Source: Acrasis kona (Eukaryota > Heterolobosea > Eutetramitea > Acrasida > Acrasidae). From it: DNA of 64,000 nucleotides. Under the pieces are notes generated by a model that did no database searches, was not told where the DNA came from, and saw only the letters and a program-made list of their open reading frames with translations. This document shows, piece after piece, positions 34,001 to 43,512 of the stretch. Positions within the stretch are counted from its first letter, which is position 1. Each line of letters begins with the position of its first letter. The position numbers and the translations under genes are program-made. The stretch is from NCBI GenBank assembly GCA_026419775.2, contig JAOPGA020000506.1, positions 1 to 64,000 of the forward strand, in the 5' to 3' direction.

Positions 34001-37000
34001 AAACCACATTGTATCAAGTCATGGACGAGTCGCTAGTTCGATCCCTAAGGTGTCACAACATTCATTTGGAACCCACCATGAAGAGCGTTACTCATGAGCA
34101 AGCTCGTTATATTCTGTCCAGCGTTAGTCAAATCACCATCAACAACAACAATCCATGTACTGAACAAGAAGAGAGTCGATTCGTACTAACTCCACTAAGT
34201 CTCATAAAAACAACACAAATCATTTATAAACTACGGTACAATATTCCAGTGTTGTTCATGGGCGAGACGGGAACTGGTAAAACTGAATTATTAAAGTACG
34301 CATGTAATATTCTTGGATTGGAAATGCATCGATTTAGTTTACATGGTAGCGTGTCCATATCAGATATCACAAAGCACGTGTGGACATTTATTCAAAAATG
34401 TAAACAAGCGCCCCATCAGTGGTTGGTTCTCTTTTTTGATCAAGTCAACGCAGCAGATTGTTTAGATTTGTTTAAAGAAATGTTAATCGATCATTGTTTG
34501 GATGGTCAACTCATTCCTTGTAATTTAAAACTAGTGGCTGCTTTTAATCCTTATCGGTTGAGTAACGAAAAAATGCAACCAAAGTCAATACTCAATATGG
34601 GACCAAGTACCCCTCAACACAATACATCTCATGATCCATTACGTGATTTGGTGTATAAAGTACACATGCCCATGCCCGAGAGCATGATTTCTCATTTGTT
34701 CCACTTTGGAACGCTCTCTCCAGAAATTGAAAGATTGTACATCAGAAGCATATTGATCATGGAGAAGTGCGTTGTTGTCAATATGAACAATTCGTCAGTG
34801 ATTTGGTTCATTGTAGAATTGATATTCAATTCACAACAATACATGAGAAGAGCTTTTCAGGACCAAAGCGCAGTTAGTTTACGAGACGTCAAAAGAGCAG
34901 TTCAATTGTTTTTATGGTTCGGTAAATCAATCATCAATCGAACCCTCGACGAGCACTTACAAAAAGAACAATTGGAACAATTTACTCAATTGGACCCGAG
35001 TGTTCATGGCGTCATTCGAACAAGTTTGATATTATCACTATCTCACTGTTATTTCTGTCGATTAAGAAGCGATAGAAATGACTATGTAAACAACATCGAA
35101 TCCACTTGTAAAAAACTATCATTGTTCGTTCCAAGCAAACAATCCTTTTCCATTCATCAAATAGCTTTTACGAGTGTTTTATTTTACAAGACATTACATG
35201 CCGAGCAAGAATATTACACTCATCATGTGAGCGTGCCAGATGGAATTGCCATGAATCAAGCTCTACGAGAGAACATATTCATGTTATTGGTTAGCATGTT
35301 AAATAAGATACCAATATTCATAGTTGGTAAAAGCGGTAGTAGTAAATCGCTAGCCATGGAAATCCTATCATCTAATTTATCGGGCAAAGCAGCTAGCGAT
35401 CCATTCTTGAGGACATTACCAGCACTTGAAGTTTTTAGTTATCAATGCTCACAATTAAGTAGAGCAGAAGGTATCAAACAAACATTCGAAGCTGCAAAGA
35501 GATATCAAAAGAATACAAGTAACGCTGCAGTAGTAACGGTCGTATTGCTCAACGAAGTAGGATTATTGGAATCTAGTAGCTATTATCCACTCAAAGCTCT
35601 CGATAAGGAATTAGAAGAATCTAGCGTTGCCATCGTTGGGTTATCCAATTGGTCTCTAGATCCATCCATCAATTCCAAAGTGGTTTATTTATCAAGAGAG
35701 GCCCCTACGATTACAGACCTCAAAAACACATTGGGGAAAATAGTTTGCTCCAAACACTTGAATAGTAGTTTGTTATCCTTAGCAACTGCTTATCACCACG
35801 TTTATCGTCATCAAGATTTATCTGATTTCTTTGCTCTACGTGACTACTATAGTCTAGTTCGGTACATTAACAGAGAAATCAAAAAGGGACGTTATGATAG
35901 CTTGACGCCCAAGTTACTACACGATGCAGTGATTAGGAATTTCGGTGGAAGGACACAAGAGATTTCTTCCATACTAACCATTTTCTTTAACTGCGTTGGA
36001 TTCAATACTACATTATTCTCCAATTCTAGTCATGACGTGTTGCAGATTATTAGAGATAACTTGATTGATAACAAAGCTCGTCACTTGATGTTACTTAGCA
36101 AGAATAACGCAGCGATGCAAATTCTATTCGATCGTAATATATTATCCCACGATCACACCGAAGTAATATTCGGTAGTACGTTCCCAAAAGATTTTAATGA
36201 TCACGTACATGCCTGCATGAACATTCAAAGAATTAAATTATGTATGGCAAAGGGACGTAAGGTAGTGTTGGTGAACTGCGAGGGATTGTACGAAAGTTTA
36301 TACGACTTGTTTAATATGCACTATATGCAATACGACGATAAACGATTCGTTAGTTTAGCGTTAGGAACACATTCTCGATTATGTCTCGTTCATAAAGATT
36401 TTAGAGTGATTGTAATTGTGGATCGACACGACGCTTATAAAAAACTAAGTGCGCCCTTATTAAATCGATTCGAAAAACAAGTACTCGATAGAGGCGATTT
36501 GATGTATAATTCAATTTCGAAGCGATTGATCCAAAAGGTGACGGAGTGGATCATGAGATTGGGAGATGATCCTTACTTGACGTTCGCTTGTTATCACTCC
36601 GATTTAATACCTAGTCTTGCTCTTTCCATGATGAAACAACAAGTAGTTCATAACGAACAAGAATTATTCGAATCATCCATCGATGCCTTGTTGTGGATAT
36701 CCACGGCCGATGGAATGGTTCGTTCCAAAAGACAATTTGGTAATTTATACAGCGATCGGTACTTTATAGAACAACATCATGAGAATTTACCAGAGTTGTT
36801 AATTCATTCGAATAACGATCAATTAGTAGTTGTGACTTATTCTCCAGCGAGTACCGATTTGTATCAAATATTACCTCATGCAAAGATGGTGGTGTTGCAG
36901 TTGCACGAAATTGAATCAGAGTTGAGCATTAGTGAATCGGTGAATAGAGAAATTGATTCTCGCGTTAATAATCTGTTGGTGATTCAATGCGACGCCGCTG

Positions 37001-40000
37001 CTGTTTCGTTCCAGAGAATTCAACACGCAAAGTACATTTGTGAGAGAAAGAGATCCAATCGATCCACTTTTATTCATTATTGTCCAGTGTTGTTCATCAT
37101 TCATATCACTCCATTACTCAGCGATCGAAATCAAATTAAAAACTCTTACTATGTTGATTTCGATACGCCTTGGAAACACGTATTTCTTGATGAGATTAGA
37201 CAAATGGATCCTTCACCTTCTGAATTGGTGAATAGACCCATGTTTGAGCACCTCGGTAAAATCAACATTAGGGACATTATGTTGAAGAACTTCCGTACCA
37301 GCGTGTCATTGCTAATTTATTCGAATCAACAAAATACAGCATTTGATGTAAACGAAAGATCGAAAACACTTTCTTCGTTACTACATAACAATCAGGTCAT
37401 GAATCACTTGGAACCAAAGTTACTCGCCATTCTACAGGAACGTTTCGGCAGTCATTCTAATAGTTATTGGAGCGAATGGATAGCGTGGGATGGTAGAGAT
37501 TTATTGTCACATACTGGAAATTACTATGAGGCATTATGTTACAGTACTCAACGAATGATTATCAAATCATTTACTTACTTGTTGGCCGACGTAGATCGTA
37601 ATTCCAATATGCAGGTATTGGGCAGAGAAATACAATTGGGTAATTCTGATGGACTGAACGCTCGATTATGGTTAGATCTCTGCAAGTGTTCTTGTAGCGA
37701 ACCACCAATCAAATCACCAGTTCCTGGAGAGCACTTGGAGTGGAATATTGTACAAGTTGATAGCGATGGTATGAAATCAGCATTTAAGGCTCGCTTTCCG
37801 TTTAGTCATTTGGTATGTCGCACAGTATATGCTCTTCGTAGTATCGCTGAGAGTTCTCCTTCGAGTGTCCAAAATCTACTTTGTAAACAATTGGAATTGA
37901 CAATTCCTTCACTTAATAAATGTACATTACATTGTCCTGCTTTAAATTTCCAAGCGAATAAGAGAAGCGAGGCTTGTAATGATTTGTTTGATTCTGTTAT
38001 GAATTATTTGTATGATTACATGTGTATGTATGGACATTCCAGTAGTGCTGCTGATGCAGATCAACAATTTAATTTAGTAAAATGTATGATGGAGGCCAGT
38101 GATGTATGTATGAATACACAATCATTAACGTACAGCATAGCAGGTGCACAAGTGTTTTATTGGAAACAAGAACAACGATTACAAATCTATTACGCCATTT
38201 TTGAAGCCATGCCAGATTGTTGTACATTGTTCTTATCTAAATTACATTCGAGCGATGATGGAGTTGTTCATACAGCTCAGGATATGGATGCCTTATTGTT
38301 TAAAACTGTGTATAGTTCCTTTGATCCATGTAACGGTCAACATCACATGCGTTCAAGCAATATTGAATCATGGTTGACTTCATTTGATAAAATTCACATC
38401 TCTGTTCAAGTTTTAATTTCATCAATTGGTTTTTCCATCAAGAGGAATCATTTGAATAATAAAAGAAGTGTTTACATGATCTCTGATCAATGGAAGAAAA
38501 TTACATTGTACAGAGAACTACTTATTGATATCGGCTTGTATGACTTTAAGTGCATTGATGCATTTGTTGAGTTTTGTGAATCCGTAAGATCCATAAGAAT
38601 CAACTCCACTGCAATGTTGAATCAAGTCTTAGAGTTATTAAACACAATATACAATCTTAACCGATCCTTGAAGTGTCAGCTAAAGTGCTTCCTGGTGAAC
38701 TACCTTGTGAACTTTTATTTCCATTATAATAATTGTGAAGAGTTGTCTTCCAGAAATGAATCCTGCTTTGATACTCTATTAAAAGTTCTGTGTGGTGAGC
38801 ATCCCATTATGGAACTCATTGGAATCAGTATACCATCAAGTGTACAAGGCTATGCCATCAAAAAACTAATGTCATATAAAAACAAGGTAGTAGAGAGTAG
38901 AATGACTCACTTCTTGACAAGAGTGGCAAGAACTGGTTTAGAAATGGACCAAATAGTCAGCAACGAAAAAATTGAGTGTACTACGTTGATAATTTACATG
39001 AACCTTTATGATGAGTTTTTATTAACGTTGACCAACCGCCGTTTGTGTTCAATGCTGAAGAACATTGATTGTAGAATGTTAAATTGGGTATCAACTGCCG
39101 TGATGGATCCATTACAACAAATTCACAGCATGGTACTTTTGCGTGTGGTGGTGACTAAATTGAGTTTGATTATTTATAATCAAATCGATACTGACGACAG
39201 TCAAATGTTGGTCAACCAATTCAACACTTTGATCAAGGACAAATCATTCTCGTTCCTTCGCAACGTTCTGTTGACAAAAACAATACACACTTGTGATTCC
39301 AATCTAGATTACTTTATGACTAATTGTAAACAACACTTACTGTTCGACGACGATTTTGTGAGAAGAAAAATAGGAGACGTAAAAGTCAACTATGGCATAC
39401 TCTATAACCAATTGTTATGGAAGATAGAAGGGCATGCAGTGATAAGATCGAGTATATGCGGCGTCATACAACATTTGAAACAAAGTGCCAAAAAATATTC
39501 CGTACAGAGCAATTTATCTGGTTTTACAAAATCTCTGTTTTTAGCAATATTCGACCTAGTTTTCTTACAAAAAGCAAGACAAGATTTGTATGATGCTCAC
39601 AGCGTTAATATTGCGCAGAGATGTGCAATGATGTTAAATGAGTCATTAGTACAACACAAACACTTATTCGACCCACTCTTGTCTTTTGAACAATGTGTGG
39701 ATTTTTTTGAAATTGACATTAATGTAAGTACGAAGAGATGTACTCAACTACATGCCATTGCTCACATTTGTTCTTGTGCATTGCACTTGAACGACAAGAG
39801 CTGTTTGTTACAATTCTTGTTGCATCCTACTTCCTTGTCCAACAAATTTGTTTTGAACCAAAAAGGTTATAGCTATCATCCATCGCAGCAGAGTGGACCT
39901 GACTCAACCAAACACATTGCTATGGCCACCGTACAGCTCTTGATTAATATGTTGCTCTTGTATCGGTCCGTGTGTGTGACTGATGACTCCGAGTTGAGCG

Positions 40001-41472
40001 AGTACATGAACTCTGATAATCCAGTCAATGATTTGATTGATAGAGTACAAGTTGATTGGCTATATTTAGAACAAGCCATCAAGCCGGCAAACATTACAAT
40101 GTACTTGTTCTTCATCATTGAGTACATTCAAGAAAAGCAACCAATAATGGCTTTTAACTCTCTTCAAGAACATTTACAATGGATGACTGCCTTTGAACAG
40201 GTAGTTGACGCTCACATCAAGCATGCAGTCACAAGAAGAAAGAGCATCATAAGCGATCACAACCAGTCAATGGACAATATCATTGACATGCTGAACACAT
40301 CATCGCCATCACACCAGATCGACCACCAAAAATACTTACCTCTTAATAAAATCAACAGTCGCATGTGGACCGAAAAGGTCAAACACATTGTAAACTACTC
40401 CTGGTTTAAAACAGAATTTTTGAAACAAGATGAAAATGTTCATAAAAAATATCCCTTGTTAACCTTGTTCCTTCAACACGATAAATTCTTGTATCCAACT
40501 CGTTGGTTACCTCATGTTCTCAAATGGTACAAGATGATGTGCTCCAAGTTTAGTAGACGCGTCGATAGAGAATACGCCAGAGTGCATACTGTAAGGGATG
40601 CCATTGAGAAATTCAATAATAAGGATAAACAAGAGTTGTTGAGTTTGTTCGAAGCCTTTTCAAAGGCATTTGATCAGACACTACCGTTCATGTCAGATCA
40701 TCATCACCAAAGAGGTGCTAATCAGGAGCATGGTGCATTTACGCTGAATACTCCGTTGAGTTTGGCTCTACCTGACGAAAAACAAGCACGATCAGTGGAG
40801 TTGATTAGTTGGTTGGTCAACGAACATAACTGTGTGGTGGACAGGATTACTCAAATTGCAACCAATGATGAATCCAGTGCAGATTTGGTTACCAACTCAC
40901 AAGAGATCAACAGCAGATTTGTGACCAGACATCACCTCATTACATTTGATGTCGAGAGCGAACTGTTGCCCGTTATAATTTCATGTGATGTTGGAGAACA
41001 TGAGCAATATGTGTTTGACTATGACCGCATTGAGCAGTACCTAGCCGATCAGTACATGTCCTGTAAACCTAGAATACAAGTCACAATTCCAACATTTGTG
41101 TATTTGAATGATAATTCATTGAACGAAGATGTCGTTATCGAATCGTTTGTTGAACAGGAGCAGTTAGGCGAGGAAACCAAAAATAAAATTTTGATGGAGT
41201 GGCAAGTAACATTTGGGGATGATCAAGACAAGAGAAAGGAGTGCCAGACTCAAGTTGATGAATGTTTGAGTTTTTTGGTAGCAACGAGTTCAGCCTCGAC
41301 ACTAATAAACGGATTGAGATGTGTTGCTGGATTGGAATCTATCAAACTAAAGGTATACATAACTCAGGTATTGCAAATTGATCCAAGCAAATACCTATTA
41401 GGGGAATGTGTTGCAGAACGTGCAGAGTTGAAACATTTATTGTGTATAAAATCTCTATTGAGTGCTGAATAA
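28072..41472 (+). CDS. Giant RNF213/mysterin-like AAA+ ATPase, no RING seen
   Basis: One uninterrupted 13.4-kb exon, 4466 residues. The first 230 residues are acidic and Ser/Asp-rich, followed by about 1300 residues of helical solenoid. P-loops appear at about 1618 (SGAGKTH, degenerate-looking), 2064 (GETGTGKTELL, with Walker B LFFDQVNAAD near 2120) and 2418 (GKSGSSKSLAM, with LLNEVGLLESSSYYPLKALD near 2495). The block around 2740-2800 (LYESLYDLFNMHY ... HKDFRVIVIVD ... APLLNRFEKQVL) is the diagnostic region after the second active AAA in mysterin. Human RNF213 (about 5200 residues) is an E3 acting on lipid droplets and bacterial LPS. In this homologue I find no Cys/His cluster like the RING or RZ finger in the C-terminal third. 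It could be an ATPase without ligase activity or use another E2-binding surface. Confidence 0.93.
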   Translation: MESFNDFIDHYSSDEDEQDIANFAMCASINGGYLKEEHFQNDDCINVHYDEDIPFYEDVDSEESFDHDSPRDPTITDSQTSSSSIVTIPTPTTLYSDDEYYNQLLTEDDFDYDDGSTFMRKRRTKRPLFSFDVQVSKAILDELEQIYGTSLFVAVELHQRIEDLSVQSKNSTKSSRLISAHTKQPSGNSSLTNSSSSETSSDDANDVIVVERRRQKLFKMTRYTKDDKSSASSPDIWGVDIRLIRFSEFEYHYLICDSRYFDKTFDESTSDGIHQVLSERRRRFCDSERRHKFDIFSFDAEDLVNLKHISSKSSNKPLEQYLSHLMWQWTNGVKMTYISDFLYRFTECRTNALQWTKRYESTEVDGRYVEDKIRKMIDLWDHTFTNQIKSCVVACCVVGSLTMREQANIQTSQLNNILNGLTNKQGYQHINTLEEELCDINHMNWFQLGLQYLIESRSTDKFILLGCTPFIMLNKNASDLPNLYEPQHSMEQNEIEFKKSIDRMRRCGGLCEEYYGTSAYQIILTSSIRHAPSIHCVSYLLQPESLQNYNAIQDYVKKLPIVEKTQQESIIQSIDDLLDRHVGLGVHLLSHLLESNFVMHADHVVGFHMIQKCTTITTTYDEAQLDSIHRWFVKIISKEFNLEAILQIVEFVNSKSSQPESKLLHSIEQISFAQKEPLDVLKLLLSLQDPYDSIIRDWILNHCKFRIESHLESCTELFLLLTKECKDNHLRYQLLCYLLTMSVPNKPICLESLLKYPIWYHYIRYVQIVNCNITISDQVYECLQNMVKPGIQLCLNTMYELLDGNINVGDLKLILQNESEFMKLTYLMGDVGFDQTSIQKQEDLLKIFENTLDTFQSFLTIYCIGSNRYKVKKILDSIYNTRLKLNQMNLKDLNKVFGEKLPISAQTLDWFYQLRGSELFLSLWSQVLSEYDTMSLKNTQVILVPILCREWKLIHDQIDDGSISFVNLEHFLRNVPLERYMFELTKLGVGHDDPPNWVQDKLNLLHRFNQITTYKQNLPIFLNLCNYVKSKFVDDLESDHDYNNLQQMSKTLYLDWNQYTLSAIDSIQLFSAHFFDQLSMDHLLLLDALQNPILDWLTNHRSNREFNNVLGICKSYTDDCQVLEALSSLVIIRNLIAPILYAEPNSFSNLIHFRSMLCNLPIQENDALSHALNLKKSFSLLLKTFEEKIKSPGIQGLYDLDEMIQHGTFVFSSMCLNQTNVCVKCEIKGPDHTRIETIDSLLDLRNKLVLAELPHELNQHKNAVDGIQFKIDNFVRQITVLCEIDETLRSLCKLGHYGYRQFEFHKSIAACDHYSVLESLAHDLLQEKIEWNDQVNRARQDYYFVNFFGMKLTLRIITLLHDISNQQHDENMLKELQEILMFVDTGLTSDVLLDFITRKWQPISIRDEDLETNTTLISRFGSFIDELFSTRCFLTIREIPPTFSDAQFTTHNIGLAEKLNECHFCVLSTSDHHVFDTIVSIYSYKSRLAQPEEVILCDQDTELEDLIIMLNRWSRASLYGRRDAVYVIARVHDLPYAIQVKLISMIRELLSSPVVQQSCSSLILLTPVHQSQHLITVFTPYVVSNFRRLDQNAIKRVMKHLSDDHSGEMICFKSKVSGAGKTHAIMRRVHRKNLLYKRITVYSDATGVNLVDKLKTKSTQPVAIHINLCSSLLTNTCRLLFELIYIGYVKDGKGIQSYYRRPCDAIYIEIPLYDPDALYVCCNDQVSYLTIGDRLLSKTITVDASELDLCQVELVKQDDNEDLFKIKIVPNDSMQVVCKFLKSFQEGLFLNKKYDFDIDLVPEQSNESCFDLICKHAEFELSNVSFSMMNHYVNFTYGHFCNLLNYSEWNNKSLHPHQHYLIRLVIRCALDFSARSMDPLTQKSNENQDNQHHDGINDEQQLEDVDLKLEQFKVMQSHLIRHSNRFESMIRWEDVTHPLIVFHYNNNPLPQDLNHVDDYQQQAQLPNCAIEFLCADQTTLYQVMDESLVRSLRCHNIHLEPTMKSVTHEQARYILSSVSQITINNNNPCTEQEESRFVLTPLSLIKTTQIIYKLRYNIPVLFMGETGTGKTELLKYACNILGLEMHRFSLHGSVSISDITKHVWTFIQKCKQAPHQWLVLFFDQVNAADCLDLFKEMLIDHCLDGQLIPCNLKLVAAFNPYRLSNEKMQPKSILNMGPSTPQHNTSHDPLRDLVYKVHMPMPESMISHLFHFGTLSPEIERLYIRSILIMEKCVVVNMNNSSVIWFIVELIFNSQQYMRRAFQDQSAVSLRDVKRAVQLFLWFGKSIINRTLDEHLQKEQLEQFTQLDPSVHGVIRTSLILSLSHCYFCRLRSDRNDYVNNIESTCKKLSLFVPSKQSFSIHQIAFTSVLFYKTLHAEQEYYTHHVSVPDGIAMNQALRENIFMLLVSMLNKIPIFIVGKSGSSKSLAMEILSSNLSGKAASDPFLRTLPALEVFSYQCSQLSRAEGIKQTFEAAKRYQKNTSNAAVVTVVLLNEVGLLESSSYYPLKALDKELEESSVAIVGLSNWSLDPSINSKVVYLSREAPTITDLKNTLGKIVCSKHLNSSLLSLATAYHHVYRHQDLSDFFALRDYYSLVRYINREIKKGRYDSLTPKLLHDAVIRNFGGRTQEISSILTIFFNCVGFNTTLFSNSSHDVLQIIRDNLIDNKARHLMLLSKNNAAMQILFDRNILSHDHTEVIFGSTFPKDFNDHVHACMNIQRIKLCMAKGRKVVLVNCEGLYESLYDLFNMHYMQYDDKRFVSLALGTHSRLCLVHKDFRVIVIVDRHDAYKKLSAPLLNRFEKQVLDRGDLMYNSISKRLIQKVTEWIMRLGDDPYLTFACYHSDLIPSLALSMMKQQVVHNEQELFESSIDALLWISTADGMVRSKRQFGNLYSDRYFIEQHHENLPELLIHSNNDQLVVVTYSPASTDLYQILPHAKMVVLQLHEIESELSISESVNREIDSRVNNLLVIQCDAAAVSFQRIQHAKYICERKRSNRSTFIHYCPVLFIIHITPLLSDRNQIKNSYYVDFDTPWKHVFLDEIRQMDPSPSELVNRPMFEHLGKINIRDIMLKNFRTSVSLLIYSNQQNTAFDVNERSKTLSSLLHNNQVMNHLEPKLLAILQERFGSHSNSYWSEWIAWDGRDLLSHTGNYYEALCYSTQRMIIKSFTYLLADVDRNSNMQVLGREIQLGNSDGLNARLWLDLCKCSCSEPPIKSPVPGEHLEWNIVQVDSDGMKSAFKARFPFSHLVCRTVYALRSIAESSPSSVQNLLCKQLELTIPSLNKCTLHCPALNFQANKRSEACNDLFDSVMNYLYDYMCMYGHSSSAADADQQFNLVKCMMEASDVCMNTQSLTYSIAGAQVFYWKQEQRLQIYYAIFEAMPDCCTLFLSKLHSSDDGVVHTAQDMDALLFKTVYSSFDPCNGQHHMRSSNIESWLTSFDKIHISVQVLISSIGFSIKRNHLNNKRSVYMISDQWKKITLYRELLIDIGLYDFKCIDAFVEFCESVRSIRINSTAMLNQVLELLNTIYNLNRSLKCQLKCFLVNYLVNFYFHYNNCEELSSRNESCFDTLLKVLCGEHPIMELIGISIPSSVQGYAIKKLMSYKNKVVESRMTHFLTRVARTGLEMDQIVSNEKIECTTLIIYMNLYDEFLLTLTNRRLCSMLKNIDCRMLNWVSTAVMDPLQQIHSMVLLRVVVTKLSLIIYNQIDTDDSQMLVNQFNTLIKDKSFSFLRNVLLTKTIHTCDSNLDYFMTNCKQHLLFDDDFVRRKIGDVKVNYGILYNQLLWKIEGHAVIRSSICGVIQHLKQSAKKYSVQSNLSGFTKSLFLAIFDLVFLQKARQDLYDAHSVNIAQRCAMMLNESLVQHKHLFDPLLSFEQCVDFFEIDINVSTKRCTQLHAIAHICSCALHLNDKSCLLQFLLHPTSLSNKFVLNQKGYSYHPSQQSGPDSTKHIAMATVQLLINMLLLYRSVCVTDDSELSEYMNSDNPVNDLIDRVQVDWLYLEQAIKPANITMYLFFIIEYIQEKQPIMAFNSLQEHLQWMTAFEQVVDAHIKHAVTRRKSIISDHNQSMDNIIDMLNTSSPSHQIDHQKYLPLNKINSRMWTEKVKHIVNYSWFKTEFLKQDENVHKKYPLLTLFLQHDKFLYPTRWLPHVLKWYKMMCSKFSRRVDREYARVHTVRDAIEKFNNKDKQELLSLFEAFSKAFDQTLPFMSDHHHQRGANQEHGAFTLNTPLSLALPDEKQARSVELISWLVNEHNCVVDRITQIATNDESSADLVTNSQEINSRFVTRHHLITFDVESELLPVIISCDVGEHEQYVFDYDRIEQYLADQYMSCKPRIQVTIPTFVYLNDNSLNEDVVIESFVEQEQLGEETKNKILMEWQVTFGDDQDKRKECQTQVDECLSFLVATSSASTLINGLRCVAGLESIKLKVYITQVLQIDPSKYLLGECVAERAELKHLLCIKSLLSAE

Positions 41473-41478
41473 AAAGTT

Positions 41479-42597
41479 TTATTGTTTCATAAATGACAAA
41501 ACTTCATCTACATCCTCCTCACTTCCGCAGTAAATGGGCACGCGCTCGTGAATTTGTGTTGGTACATGTTCAAGTGCTCTCTTGTCCAAACCGATAACAC
41601 TCTTTCCTCCAGCACGTTCCATGATGTAACTCATTGGGTTAACTTCATATAAAAGTCTTAACTTTCCATTCTTATTCTTCTTATCTGCTGGGTACATGAA
41701 AATGCCACCAATTAATAGAGTACGATGTACATCGGCGACCATGCTACCAACATAACGTAGAGAGTATGGTTTGCTGGATGTCTTGCGAGTTTGAACATAA
41801 TCGCTGGTGTAGCTGTTCCATGATGAGGCATTACCCTCATTTACGCTATAAATAGATCCACGCTTGGGTACCTTCATGCTGGGATGGGTTAAGGTGAACT
41901 CTCCACTAACGGGGTCAAGGGTATACTATTTTGGTTAACAACAAAAACGACTTTAGTAACGACTTACTCCGTTGACTCCCTTTGGTGTGGCGTTAATAAT
42001 TTGAGTGCACGATCCGTACATGGCGTATCCGGCTGCTACAATGCTGTCTCCACTTTGTAGTGCATCTTCAATGGATCCTTGTTTACCAGTGGAGGGATCT
42101 GATTTGCGTTTATAAATGGACCAAATGGAACCAACTGGTACTGCGACGTCAATGTTTGAGCTTCCATCCAAAGGATCAAAGGCAACTACGTAGGGTCCGT
42201 TAATGTTCTCTTCGTTGACGGGGATAATTTCTCCGTTTTCCTCGCTAACCATGACACAGACCTTTTCGCAGTTTGATAAAGCTTGAATTGGTAAGTAACT
42301 CAAAGTTTAAATAATCATACCATCAACAAAATTATCGTTGGCCAAAAGATCAAGTTTCTTCACCTCTTCTCCCATAGTGTTTGTTGAACCAGCAAGACCA
42401 GTTAATTGTCTGAGGGCTAAAAAGGTCAGTCAAATAAAAAAAAATTCTGTACGGGCAGTTCTAATAGCAGAAGCCACTGTTTTGCACGCTTGTTGGATCG
42501 CAGTGTACAAGATGGTGATATCATTTTGCTCTTGAGTATTACCGTGGAATTCTCTTAGTAGTTGGACGGTCAAAGTAATTGGTACGTTCTGGGACAT
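41479..42597 (-). CDS. FBP1: Fructose-1,6-bisphosphatase, class I
   Basis: Four exons: 42597..42453, 42416..42321, 42281..41968, 41925..41479, with introns of 36, 39 and 42 nt, giving 333 residues (human FBP1 338). The chosen joins restore family length exactly, for example NDNFVD+ALSNCEKVCVMVSEE and GVNG+YTLDPVSGEFTL. Metal and substrate motifs are present: SEENGE, FDPLDGSSNID, RYVGSMVADVHRTL, GGIFMYPADKKNKNGKLRLL and EVNPMSYIMERAGG. It hydrolyses fructose-1,6-bisphosphate to fructose-6-phosphate, the committed step of gluconeogenesis, in the cytosol. No targeting extension is seen. Its tail meets the RNF213-like gene with 6 bp between stop codons. Confidence 0.97.
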
Positions 42598-42987
42598 TGT
42601 TTCTTTTAATTTTGATTGATTAAAGTGTGCTTACAAAAATATTTCGGGAATATTAATTTTGATTAAAATTCCCTGCGTATCCAATTTAAAATATTTGATA
42701 AAACGAAGCGGTGATTGTGTAAGACATTAACTGGCCTCACAGATAGAATAGATGCACTCACAACATTGATCGACGGCAGATTGGTGAGCGCACAGCGGCA
42801 GACAGCGGGGGAAATACAACGACTATCTCATACGCTGACAATTATCTAACGAATGCCGACAAGCAACCAAACCGACGGCGGAACGATTAAATTCTCCGGG
42901 TTTTGTAAACTGCGACATGGATTTCACAAAAATTTGGCTAATTTGACTGCCCAGACAAGTTTATTTTCTAAAGTATTTTAATTTTAT
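42598..42987. other. Intergenic between two minus-strand genes
   Basis: This 390-bp gap holds the FBPase promoter and 5' UTR plus the 3' UTR of the next gene. The part at about 42740-42900 looks richer in G+C and CG steps than other intergenic DNA here. No ORF, tRNA-like cloverleaf or repeat was recognised. Confidence 0.45.
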
Positions 42988-43512
42988 TTAAAAGAATGAT
43001 TCCTCATATGCAATGTCTTGTTGCTCAAAATTGACATTCAAATCATCACAGGCTTGTTTGTAGTAGTATTCCTCAGTAGGATGTGACTCATCACAAAGAT
43101 TCTTGTACTTTTGTTTTAATTGATGGATTTCATATCCTGCATGTTCGCTGGTGAATTTTGACGGGGTTGATAAAATCTCGTTGCGAAGCAGTGTTGCTTC
43201 ACTGTAGAGTCTAAGCCACTTGTTACCCTCTTTTTTTGGTAAATTAACAAATTGTTGTTTTGAATTGTACGCCACAGCAGAAAAGATCGCCCCAAAAAGA
43301 GCAACAAAATAATATTGCGGACTCTTTGTTAATCGTGCTACAATAGGACTAGTTGCGATCAAAGTACTTCCTGCACCGATGATGATGTCTGCATATTTTC
43401 TATAGGGCTCAAATGCAGTTGCTTTCTTAAGGTGTGCATGAGAGGTAAATTTGCAATTATGACGTAACTCGCGTAGTTCACCAGTTATCAACAGCTTCCA
43501 ATTCTGGTCCAT
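42988..43512 (-). CDS. Two-TM SLATT-like membrane protein, 174 residues
   Basis: Single exon from the ATG at 43512. Residues of about 35-85 hold two adjacent TM helices (KYADIIIGAGSTLIATSPIV and YYFVALFGAIFSAVAYN) separated by a short polar turn. They are followed by a long helical segment starting KWLRLYSEATLLRNEIL and an acidic C-terminal tail. This order (short polar N-terminus, paired TM helices, long cytosolic helix with a conserved-looking LRLY/LL stretch) resembles the SLATT domain found in some bacterial and protist membrane proteins. That match is by pattern only. Function is unknown; the long C-terminal helix suggests oligomerisation or partner binding at the membrane. Confidence 0.6.
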   Translation of the reverse strand: MDQNWKLLITGELRELRHNCKFTSHAHLKKATAFEPYRKYADIIIGAGSTLIATSPIVARLTKSPQYYFVALFGAIFSAVAYNSKQQFVNLPKKEGNKWLRLYSEATLLRNEILSTPSKFTSEHAGYEIHQLKQKYKNLCDESHPTEEYYYKQACDDLNVNFEQQDIAYEESFF

